Assembly (NCBI GenBank): GCA_016765075.1
Contig: JAESQP010000090.1
Location: forward strand, 1-40,759
Length of the DNA stretch: 40,759 nucleotides
Source of the DNA: Gammaproteobacteria bacterium
GTDB lineage: Bacteria > Pseudomonadota > Gammaproteobacteria > GCA-2400775
Direction of reading: 5' to 3'
The translations under genes were made by a program, and so were the position numbers. The notes beneath the pieces are model-generated. The model was given only the letters and a program-made list of their open reading frames with translations. It searched no databases and had not been told where the DNA came from. Positions 26,251 through 33,710 of this stretch are shown piece after piece. Position 1 is the stretch's first letter. Each line of letters begins with the position of its first letter.

Positions 26251-27576
26251 TTGCGATCACTTGTTAGCCTGATATTGCTATTTTCTCTTTGTTTTGGCAG
26301 CCCTGCGTTAGTCATTGCGGAGGATGTGCTCATCGCAACCAACGATATTAATGATGACAAGGTAGCGCAAGCTGCTGTCGCGCCCTCTGTTGACCTGAAA
26401 GACATTGCTCCGCTGCCAGTACCGGTAGAAGTGGCACCACAAGATGCTGGCATCACCGAACAACCAACGCCCATTGAAAGTAAACCAGATGAAGCAAATA
26501 AAGATGATGTTGCGCGGCAGGCAGATAGCGAAGATAAATTTATTATCCTCGGTTCTGAAGTCACGCCAGGCATTGCCACACGCTTGGCCTGGTCGCCTAA
26601 TGTGGGCATCAGTGGACTTAATCTGCCAACACCCGTATTAGTTATTAATGGCAAGCATCGTGGCAAAACACTGTGTTTGACCGCCGCCATTCATGGTGAT
26701 GAGTTAAACGGTATCGAGATAGTACGCCGTGTAATGTACGACATCGACCCCAAAAAACTCCACGGAAGAATTATTGGTGTACCCATTGTCAATCTGCAAG
26801 GCTTTCAGCGCGCCTCGCGCTACTTACCTGATCGTCGCGATCTCAATCGTTTTTTCCCTGGCGATCCTCAAGGCAGCTCAGCTTCACGTATTGCACACTC
26901 TTTGTTTACCGAAGTGATTCAACATTGTGATGCGTTGATTGATTTACATACCGGCTCTTTTCGCCGCACAAACCTACCTCAGTTGCGGGCGAATATGTTA
27001 AACCCCGATGTGGCCGAATTTAGTGAAGGTTTTGATGATATTGCCGTCGTCCATAGTGAGGGCAGCCCAGGCATGTTACGTGTTGCCTCATTGCAGCAGG
27101 GCATTGTTGCCGTCACACTTGAAGTCGGTGAATCATTGCGCTTGCAAGAAAGTGAAGTAAAAGCCGGTGTTAAAAGTATTAACGCCCTGCTTGAGCGTGA
27201 AGACATGTATTCACGCTTGTTTACCTGGGGTGAACCAAAGCCGGTTTATTATCAATCACATTGGGTTCGTGCAGCGCAGGGTGGTATTTTATTAAGCCGT
27301 ATTGAGTTAGGTGATTCCGTTGATAAAGGCGATATTCTTGGTAGCATTATCGATCCTATCACTAACGAAGAGTCCAAGCTTCGTGCGTCGTACGATGGCC
27401 GTATTATCGGCATGGCGGTTAATCAAGTCGTTATGCCGGGTTTTGCTGCATACCATATAGGCATTCGCGCCTCGGAAGAGACCGTTGTTGCTGAAGAGGA
27501 GATGGCTATACAGGAAAGCGATATTAAGATACAGCAGCGCGACAATACGATTCAGGCGATCGATCCTGAAGAATAG
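26251..27576 (+). CDS. Exported AspA/AstE-like zinc carboxypeptidase (succinylglutamate desuccinylase/aspartoacylase family)
   Basis: 441 residues starting at TTG (no ATG in frame; weak ribosome binding site, which may reflect the MITE just upstream). The signal peptide (SLVSLILLFSLCFGSPALVIA) is followed by a ~90-residue acidic/Pro-rich linker and the catalytic domain: AAIHGDELNGIE supplies His148 and Glu151, LIDLHTGS supplies His233. The C-terminal ~80 residues (QGGILLSRIELGDSVDKGDILGSI ... DGRIIGMAVNQVVMPG) form the barrel-sandwich domain usual for the family. It ends the ATP-grasp cluster; a role in hydrolysing the ligase's amide product in the periplasm is inference. Confidence 0.85.
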   Translation: MRSLVSLILLFSLCFGSPALVIAEDVLIATNDINDDKVAQAAVAPSVDLKDIAPLPVPVEVAPQDAGITEQPTPIESKPDEANKDDVARQADSEDKFIILGSEVTPGIATRLAWSPNVGISGLNLPTPVLVINGKHRGKTLCLTAAIHGDELNGIEIVRRVMYDIDPKKLHGRIIGVPIVNLQGFQRASRYLPDRRDLNRFFPGDPQGSSASRIAHSLFTEVIQHCDALIDLHTGSFRRTNLPQLRANMLNPDVAEFSEGFDDIAVVHSEGSPGMLRVASLQQGIVAVTLEVGESLRLQESEVKAGVKSINALLEREDMYSRLFTWGEPKPVYYQSHWVRAAQGGILLSRIELGDSVDKGDILGSIIDPITNEESKLRASYDGRIIGMAVNQVVMPGFAAYHIGIRASEETVVAEEEMAIQESDIKIQQRDNTIQAIDPEE

Positions 27577-27749
27577 GGTGCGCCAAAGTTGCCTTGAGTG
27601 ACGCTGGTCTTTTTCGTCCCACCAAGCTTGAACTTAAGCCGACAATCCCCTAGGCTTTAAAGCAGGTTCCCACACACACTGTATATTAGAAATTCTCATT
27701 TGAGTTTTCAGTAATATCGTGTTTCCAGCTTATTTGCAGGCTCTGCATA

Positions 27750-28352
27750 ATGACTGTATCGCTGTCAAAACACAGGCAAATCACCCCTTCTTCAGAGGCG
27801 CAAGCGCAACGTGATCAAAAAGATCGCGAGCTAATTGAACGCATTGCTTCGGCGCGGGATCATACTGCTATGGAAGCCTTCTATGTGCAGTATCGACCGA
27901 GGCTAAGTGGTTTTTTACGGCGCTTAACCTATGATAATAGCCTGATTGAAGAGGCCTATAACGATGTCATGCTTAAGGTGTGGCACAAAGCGCATCAATA
28001 TCAGGGGCAATCGAAGGTTTCCAGCTGGGTTTTCTCCATCGCCTATCGCACTTGTCTGCGTATGGTGAAAAAACAGCAATCGCGCCAAAGCGTACTGGAT
28101 ACGCTTGGACAAAGTGATCTGCCCAGTAGTGCATCGCTGCATGAGGCAACAGAACAGGCAGACCTTATCGATAGCGCGTTGGCAAGACTGTCAGCAAAAC
28201 ATCGACTGGTTATTGAGCTCAGTTATTTTAGTGGTTACTCCACTGAAGAGGTGGGCCAAATCGTGCAATGCCCGACGAATACGGTAAAAACGCGTTTGCA
28301 CCATGCGCGAAAAAAGATTCGTACTTTTGTTGAAGAGACAACGAAAAAATAA
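27750..28352 (+). CDS. ECF-type RNA polymerase sigma factor
   Basis: 200 residues. Region 2 (AMEAFYVQYRPRLSGFLRRLTYDNSLIEEAYNDVMLKVWHKAHQY, then KVSSWVFSIAYRTCLRMVKKQQ) and region 4 (ALARLSAKHRLVIELSYFSGYSTEEVGQIVQCPTNTVKTRLHHARKKI) are intact, without a region 3: a group 4 (ECF) factor. Anti-sigma gene starts 12 bp later. It likely transcribes its own operon; a weak GAACTT-like element is visible near 27629 but I cannot assign it with confidence. Confidence 0.93.
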   Translation: MTVSLSKHRQITPSSEAQAQRDQKDRELIERIASARDHTAMEAFYVQYRPRLSGFLRRLTYDNSLIEEAYNDVMLKVWHKAHQYQGQSKVSSWVFSIAYRTCLRMVKKQQSRQSVLDTLGQSDLPSSASLHEATEQADLIDSALARLSAKHRLVIELSYFSGYSTEEVGQIVQCPTNTVKTRLHHARKKIRTFVEETTKK

Positions 28353-28363
28353 TGAGAGAATGA

Positions 28364-28957
28364 ATGATGAGTCATACTAAACGTACTCACCCGCTGGAAG
28401 GCTTGATCGCTGATTACCTCAATGGACACCTGTCCGATGCAGATACTGAAAGGCTGGATTTGGCCATGGCGCAAGACGCGCAACTACGGGAAATGGTCGA
28501 ATTTGAGCGTAATATTCAGTCGGCCATTACCTCAGAGCAAGCAGTGCCAACGCATGTTTCACAGTTCGCAGAAATCGCGGATAAGCTGGAGGGTTCATCG
28601 GCCTCACACGCTTCACGTTGGCTGACGTGGGGATCTTCATTCGCCGTTGTCATGCTGGTTGCGGTTATCGTTGCTTATTTGCCGCAAGCTGAGCCGCCAA
28701 TTAACCAGTTCGAGATGCTGTCGGATATCCCGCTTACCTATGACAAGCCTATTTTACGCATCATCAATAAAGATAATTTGGACGAATCGGCACTTAACCG
28801 CTTGCTTAACGATTACGATTTAAAAATGGTAAAACGCTACCCAGAGGCTAACGCAATGGATGTAATAGCCAACACATCCATGCAACTTGAGCTGGTTGCA
28901 AAACAACTGGAGCAAGATAGGCGAGTGAAATTTATACAATTAAAGCAGGCACAATAG
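28364..28957 (+). CDS. Membrane anti-sigma factor
   Basis: 197 residues. The cytoplasmic part (EGLIADYLNGHLSDADTERLDLAMAQDAQLREMVEFERNIQ) looks like a RskA/ZAS-like anti-sigma domain without the HxxxCxxC zinc ligands. One membrane helix at about 88-106 (WGSSFAVVMLVAVIVAYLP) is followed by a ~90-residue periplasmic domain ending with RVKFIQLKQAQ. That ending, after two helices, recalls an inhibitor/propeptide-like ferredoxin fold. Operon position between a sigma factor and a subtilase gene makes regulated proteolysis likely. Not recognised by name. Confidence 0.8.
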   Translation: MMSHTKRTHPLEGLIADYLNGHLSDADTERLDLAMAQDAQLREMVEFERNIQSAITSEQAVPTHVSQFAEIADKLEGSSASHASRWLTWGSSFAVVMLVAVIVAYLPQAEPPINQFEMLSDIPLTYDKPILRIINKDNLDESALNRLLNDYDLKMVKRYPEANAMDVIANTSMQLELVAKQLEQDRRVKFIQLKQAQ

Positions 28958-28962
28958 CCCCC

Positions 28963-30141
28963 ATGTCACACTTTCGAAATACATACCGAGCACTTATTAT
29001 GTCAGGCATCTTTGCCCTGATGGTGGGCTGCGCGTCAAGCCCTGATGCCAGCGTTGCAGAGCTGGAAAATGCTGACAAGGTAATGATCGTTGTTATCGAC
29101 GACCCACGTAGTGAGCGCCGTAAGCGCGGCGTATCCGGCCCTGGCTATTCTGCCCGTCTTGACTACAAAGATGATCCGCTGCTGCACGCAAGAGCGGCAG
29201 CCATCGCCGATGACCACGGCCTGTCTATTTTATCGGAGTGGCCTTTAAGAAATTTGAATGTGCATTGCTTTGCCATCGTCCAGCCTGCGGATGAGGTGCT
29301 CGATGCACTGCAAAACGATGAGCGCGTACGTTGGGTGCAACCGTTTAACCGTTTTGCAGTGAAGAATAGCAATACCGGCGCTGGAATAAGCGAATTACCT
29401 GTTAATCAATTTGGCCATCAATTTAATCAGAAATTTTTTAATGAAATTAGCCAACGTGGCAATAATGTCAACATTGCCGTGATCGATACGTCGGCCGATA
29501 CCAGCCACCCTGACTTGCTACGTAGCAGAATTACGCAAGCCAATTTCGCCGGTCAGCGCGGACTGCAAAGCAAAGAAGCGCACGGCACGGCAGTAGTCGG
29601 ACTAATTGCAGCCAAACCTAGCACCTCTAAGGGGATCGCTGGGTTAGCTAATGATGCCAATGTGCATTTACTACGTGGCTGTTGGCAAGACGCAAACAAT
29701 AGGGGGATATGTAATACGCTGACTCTTGCTTTGGCATTTGATGCGGCAATCGATTTACAGCCTGATATCCTCAATTTAAGCTTGACTGGCCCTCACGACA
29801 AAATTTTAGCTAAATTGCTAGCGCTCTTACTAAAGAAAAAGACGTTAGTGGTTGCTGCCTATGACGAAAATCGTTCAGCGAAAGAACGTTTTCCAATGCC
29901 ACAACCCGGTGTCATTTACGCCTATGGGACTGATGGCGATACTCAGCATCCTGTTGCTGGCAATATATTTTACGCACCACGGCATGCTCTATCACTCACA
30001 CCTATGGCTGGTTACGAACTTGTCTCTGGCCATTCTATTGCGACACCACATATTTCTGCAATGGCAGCCTGTTTAATCAGTCGTTACCCTAAGGCAACGA
30101 GAAAGCAAATCGTGGCCAATCTTCAGCAATGGCTAAGCTAA
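28963..30141 (+). CDS. Lipoprotein subtilisin-like serine protease (S8), oxyanion position altered
   Basis: 392 residues. A lipoprotein signal (lipobox ALMVGC, Cys23) precedes an I9-like prodomain (~40-130: KVMIVVIDD ... RVRWVQPFNRFAV) and the S8 catalytic domain: Asp175 in NIAVIDTSADTSHPDLL, His207 in EAHGTAVVGLIA, Ser358 in SGHSIATPHISA. The oxyanion-hole asparagine expected in AAGN is replaced: the stretch reads VVAAYDENRS, with Asp301 at that place. S8 enzymes normally need that Asn, so activity may be low or different. It is 5 bp downstream of the anti-sigma gene. Anchored in a membrane, it could cleave or sense the anti-sigma factor. Confidence 0.88.
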   Translation: MSHFRNTYRALIMSGIFALMVGCASSPDASVAELENADKVMIVVIDDPRSERRKRGVSGPGYSARLDYKDDPLLHARAAAIADDHGLSILSEWPLRNLNVHCFAIVQPADEVLDALQNDERVRWVQPFNRFAVKNSNTGAGISELPVNQFGHQFNQKFFNEISQRGNNVNIAVIDTSADTSHPDLLRSRITQANFAGQRGLQSKEAHGTAVVGLIAAKPSTSKGIAGLANDANVHLLRGCWQDANNRGICNTLTLALAFDAAIDLQPDILNLSLTGPHDKILAKLLALLLKKKTLVVAAYDENRSAKERFPMPQPGVIYAYGTDGDTQHPVAGNIFYAPRHALSLTPMAGYELVSGHSIATPHISAMAACLISRYPKATRKQIVANLQQWLS

Positions 30142-30262
30142 AACCCATTCGTAATACCTTGTTAATTACTTCACAATTGTTTAACACTTTTAGTCGCAGC
30201 AGCACGTTAGCTTCAAACCAAGCTATGATGTAAGCATCTTTAAAAGAACAACAAACTTCTCC

Positions 30263-30982
30263 GTGTATTACAACTTTAGCCGCCAAGCTGTCCAATCACC
30301 CATGCTATGGGCGTGTTTGATTCTGAGCCCTCAGGTAATCGCCTACGACGGAGAAAATGAACTGGGACTTGTTGTACAAGCTGCGTCAGACTGGGTCTAC
30401 GATGGTACGACTGAAACCCGTGGCGAACCGAGTATAGGCATCAATGGTGAATGGCGCTTGCAATCTTCGGTTTTCCTCGGCTTTGAAGCGCATGAAGCCA
30501 GGGTGGTGGTTGAACAACAACGACAGCGTTCAGTTGCACTCTATGCCGGTGTTGATCATCTCCTGAGTAAAGACTGGTACAGCGCCTTATCACTTCAGCA
30601 CCGAGCGTTTCCAGGCTCGGTCGCTGAATGGGACTTCACTGAAATAGTGCTACAGTTTGCCTACCGTGATAATTGGTCATTCAGTTTTGACTACTCGCCG
30701 GATTATTACGAACGAGACACCGAAGCATTTGGCACCGAGCTAAGCTATACAAACAATATCAGCTCGCGCAGTTACTGGTCGATACAAGCAGGTACGCAGC
30801 AACTGTCGGAATCTCAATTGGTTGATTATCACTATGCGCGCCTTGGCCTGGGCATATCGACGGCTGCACTTAATTTTGATCTTTCTTATGGCTGGAACAG
30901 TGAGGATGGAACCCTCCTGTTTGGCAGCGAACCCATATTATCGCCCGAGCTTGTATTACAACTGAATTACCGCTTGAAATAA
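30263..30982 (+). CDS. Outer-membrane beta-barrel protein, TorF-like
   Basis: 239 residues starting at GTG, with a poorly defined signal peptide (AVQSPMLWACLILSPQVIA). QAASDWVYDGTTETRGEPSIGINGEW parallels the SDYxFRGISQT...P opening of TorF-family porins, including the porin at 436-1152. Alternating-residue strands continue to a C-terminal LQLNYRLK. Its position 120 bp after the subtilase, same strand, makes it a candidate member of the sigma-factor regulon. No transported substrate can be inferred. Confidence 0.68.
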   Translation: MYYNFSRQAVQSPMLWACLILSPQVIAYDGENELGLVVQAASDWVYDGTTETRGEPSIGINGEWRLQSSVFLGFEAHEARVVVEQQRQRSVALYAGVDHLLSKDWYSALSLQHRAFPGSVAEWDFTEIVLQFAYRDNWSFSFDYSPDYYERDTEAFGTELSYTNNISSRSYWSIQAGTQQLSESQLVDYHYARLGLGISTAALNFDLSYGWNSEDGTLLFGSEPILSPELVLQLNYRLK

Positions 30983-31124
30983 GCGTAGTAGCAAAGATCG
31001 CAATACCACGGTAGCGCAATATATTACCCACCCCCTTTATTTTTTCGCTAGCTAATGAACCCTTGAGGCCATCAACGTACTCTTACACCCTGCATAATAT
31101 TGACACAATCAAAAGGAGAGAAGA

Positions 31125-32762
31125 ATGAATTTAAGACAAACAATACGCCTGGCCTTGGCTGTGCCCGCTATGGCAACGCTTGTGGCGTGTGGTGGCAGCG
31201 GCGGTAATAACACATTAGTTGCAGATACAGCTTGTCCTGCTGTTGGCAACTTGACAGTCACTGACCTCGGTGTAAGCCAATGCCAGGTCACCGGCACATT
31301 GACTGAAGATGCAATAATGAGTTCTGCCGTCACCTGGTTTTTAGAAGGCAAATTACAAATTGGTGATATGTCTTCAGCCGCAATCCTGGATATTGATGCA
31401 GGCACGCAAATTCGCGGTGACAATGCCGGTGCAACTGACCATGTATTGGTTTTTCCAGGCTCTGCGTTACAGGCCAATGGTACTAGCGCAGCCCCCGTAC
31501 AGTTCCTCTCTGACGATGCCAATGTTAGTGGCAGCGGCGAATGGGGTGGCGTATTCCTGCGAGGCTTCAACGGCACGACGCTTACTGCAGCGACACAAGG
31601 TGTTAACGATCTTGATTACGTCGTAGTGGCTGAAGCTGGTGCGTCAGTAGACGTCTCTCTCAACGGTGAACCAGCAGTCACTTATCAAGACAATATCGTT
31701 GTTAACGGCGTTGATAGCACGACGACGCTAACCTTCGTGCAATCACACAACTCTGCACGCGATGGTTTTCACATCCTAAACGGTGATCCGCGTATGGCGT
31801 GGTTATTGGCGACCGGCTCTGGTCGTGATGGTGTTTGGTACCGTGACTTTAGAGGGTTAATTAAAGACTTGATGGTCATTCACTCTTCTGACATAGATGG
31901 CAGCACGGGTCGTGCAGGTATCTATGCCAGTGAAAGTATCAGTTTCGATGTTAATGAAGGCTCAAACCCACGTATCGTCAACGCAACATTGGTTGGCCGT
32001 GACGATTCGAGTGAAGATGGCAACGGCAATGTTGCTGATAACGAAGTGGGTATTATCTTTGCTGACAATACTGATCAAATCCGCCTAGCTAACGTATTGA
32101 TTGCAAACTTTCGTAATGGTTGCTATGAGGCTAACGACGGCGCAGATCTAACGGGCATTGACACAACGATTCCAGGTCCAACTTACTTAGATGGTGTTCA
32201 TTGTACCCATGAAGCTGATGTTAATAGCAATTTTGCTATTGTTCGTGGTAGTGCTATTGCTGGCTTCCCAGTAGGTACCGTTGCAGCAAATAACTCCAAT
32301 GGTAATGGTTTGGTTTATTACGGTGGTCCAGGTCCTGAAATAATGGGTCCTGGTAATAGTAATACGTTTAATGCCGCAGCAGGTGGCATTAACTTCACTG
32401 GTGAAATTCAGGATCGTACTGGTAATTTCACTGCCGGTTGGTATCTGGATAACCTCCGTGGCTTGGGTAATGGTCTCACAGGTAATGCTGCGTTCCTCAA
32501 TGGCTTCCTTGATGGTAATACCAATAGGGATGGGAATGTGACTGGTGGTGGGATTGGGATTGTAGATGCAGCGGATACTAACTCACCGTTCATCATCTCT
32601 GCGGCGATGCCGTTTAACCTGGATGTCGCAGACGATACCTTTGGTTATGACTTGACTCACATCGGTGCTGTTCGTGGCGGTGCTGTCACTAACACCCAGT
32701 TCGATGGCTGGACGGTTGCAACCGGTAATGATGACGGTTTTGCAGTACAGTTCGTGCCATGA
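31125..32762 (+). CDS. Predicted lipoprotein with beta-helix-like repeats, unknown function
   Basis: 545 residues with AGGAGAG ahead of the ATG. Lipoprotein signal (ALAVPAMATLVACGGSGG; lipobox LVAC) followed by Gly/Asn/Asp-rich short strands: QIRGDNAGATDHVLVFPGSALQANG, GEWGGVFLRGFNG, NPRIVNATLVGRDD, IRLANVLIANFRNGCYEAN, in the style of right-handed parallel beta-helix proteins. Aromatic WxG and NGLVYYGGPGPEIMGPG segments appear in the last third. I do not recognise a catalytic motif. A strong terminator follows at 32783-32811. Single-gene unit. Confidence 0.7.
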   Translation: MNLRQTIRLALAVPAMATLVACGGSGGNNTLVADTACPAVGNLTVTDLGVSQCQVTGTLTEDAIMSSAVTWFLEGKLQIGDMSSAAILDIDAGTQIRGDNAGATDHVLVFPGSALQANGTSAAPVQFLSDDANVSGSGEWGGVFLRGFNGTTLTAATQGVNDLDYVVVAEAGASVDVSLNGEPAVTYQDNIVVNGVDSTTTLTFVQSHNSARDGFHILNGDPRMAWLLATGSGRDGVWYRDFRGLIKDLMVIHSSDIDGSTGRAGIYASESISFDVNEGSNPRIVNATLVGRDDSSEDGNGNVADNEVGIIFADNTDQIRLANVLIANFRNGCYEANDGADLTGIDTTIPGPTYLDGVHCTHEADVNSNFAIVRGSAIAGFPVGTVAANNSNGNGLVYYGGPGPEIMGPGNSNTFNAAAGGINFTGEIQDRTGNFTAGWYLDNLRGLGNGLTGNAAFLNGFLDGNTNRDGNVTGGGIGIVDAADTNSPFIISAAMPFNLDVADDTFGYDLTHIGAVRGGAVTNTQFDGWTVATGNDDGFAVQFVP

Positions 32763-32782
32763 TCTAATTTTCTGGTGCTGAG

Positions 32783-32811
32783 AAAAAGGCTCCCTTTGGG
32801 AGCCTTTTTTT
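32783..32811 (+). terminator. Rho-independent terminator after the beta-helix lipoprotein gene
   Basis: AAAAAGGCTCCC/GGGAGCCTTTTTTT, a 12-bp stem with a 3-nt loop and a T run, 20 bp after the stop. The run of A on the other side makes it usable on the minus strand too. Confidence 0.92.
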
Positions 32812-32966
32812 ATTGTGTTCAATTAAATGTTAGATCTTTTGTTACACCAATAAAGATAACGCGCCATGAAGGCGAAAAACACTGTTTGAGAATGACTCCA
32901 CTGCTGTCATTACAGGAATAAGAATGTGTTCAAATGTCTATATTGAATAATATGAATTTCTCCTTA

Positions 32967-33683
32967 CTAGCCACACTTTGAATCCCCACAATTCAAGCAG
33001 GTCAAACAGCCATCCATAATAATCATCGCTTGGGTATTACATTTCATGCACAGTTGTGAGCCTTCGGGAAAGTCGCTGGTGTCACTTGTCTCTGGTGTGA
33101 TGTTTACTTTGGCTTGAGCGGCCTCAAATTGCGCGCGTTTTTCTGTGACCAGCTTTTGTTGGTGTTCATCAAGTTCTTTGCTTTTAAGCATGCCGATACT
33201 GATTAAATGTTGTTCGATAACGTTGCCGAGTTCAGCCACCAGTGAGGGGACAAACTTGCCACCTTTTTTAAAATAACCACCACGCGGATCAAACACCGAA
33301 TGCAGTTCTTCAACCAGGAAGGTGATATCGCCGCCTTTGCGGAATACGGCGGACATAATGCGAGTGAGTGCGACAATCCACTGAAAGTGATCCATATTTT
33401 TCGAGTTAATAAATATCTCGAATGGGCGACGTAGTTCATGCTCAGTGCCCTGGTTAAGAATAATGTCATTAACGGTGACATAGAGCGCATGGTCAGATAA
33501 CGGTGTTTTAATCTTATAGGTAGAGCCAATGAGCACATCCGGCCGTTCAACCTTTTCATGCATGTGAATGACGTTAGATACGGGTTTTTCTTCCGCTGCT
33601 GGCGTAGTGGCATCCGCTACGCTGTTGTCTGATTTGTCGGCAACACGGTAGCCGATAATCTTGCTGTCTATTTTTGTCGCCAT
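32967..33683 (-). CDS. nrdJb: Class II ribonucleotide reductase, NrdJb subunit (TSCPD domain)
   Basis: 238 residues. The TSCPD-type domain (VTVNDIILNQGTEHELRRPFEIFINSKNMDHFQWIVALTRIMSAVFRKGGD, then RGGYFKKGGKFVPSLVAELGNVIEQHL) matches the C-terminal subunit that Pseudomonas-type bacteria carry as a separate gene (NrdJb). The C-terminus has the cysteine cluster CMKCNTQAMIIMDGCLTCLNCGDSKCG, probably a zinc-bound and/or redox-active tail that re-reduces the active site. AGGAAG precedes the ATG, and the gene follows nrdJa by 27 bp. No other function has been assigned to this domain. Confidence 0.88.
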   Translation of the reverse strand: MATKIDSKIIGYRVADKSDNSVADATTPAAEEKPVSNVIHMHEKVERPDVLIGSTYKIKTPLSDHALYVTVNDIILNQGTEHELRRPFEIFINSKNMDHFQWIVALTRIMSAVFRKGGDITFLVEELHSVFDPRGGYFKKGGKFVPSLVAELGNVIEQHLISIGMLKSKELDEHQQKLVTEKRAQFEAAQAKVNITPETSDTSDFPEGSQLCMKCNTQAMIIMDGCLTCLNCGDSKCG

Positions 33684-33710
33684 GATGATCTTCCTAAAAA
33701 TATATTCGAA

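Noticed and set aside
26199-26690. 163-codon minus-strand frame opposite the AspA-like gene
   Set aside because: It is opposite the signal peptide and linker of the real gene, is Ser/Ala/Thr-rich and has no domain.
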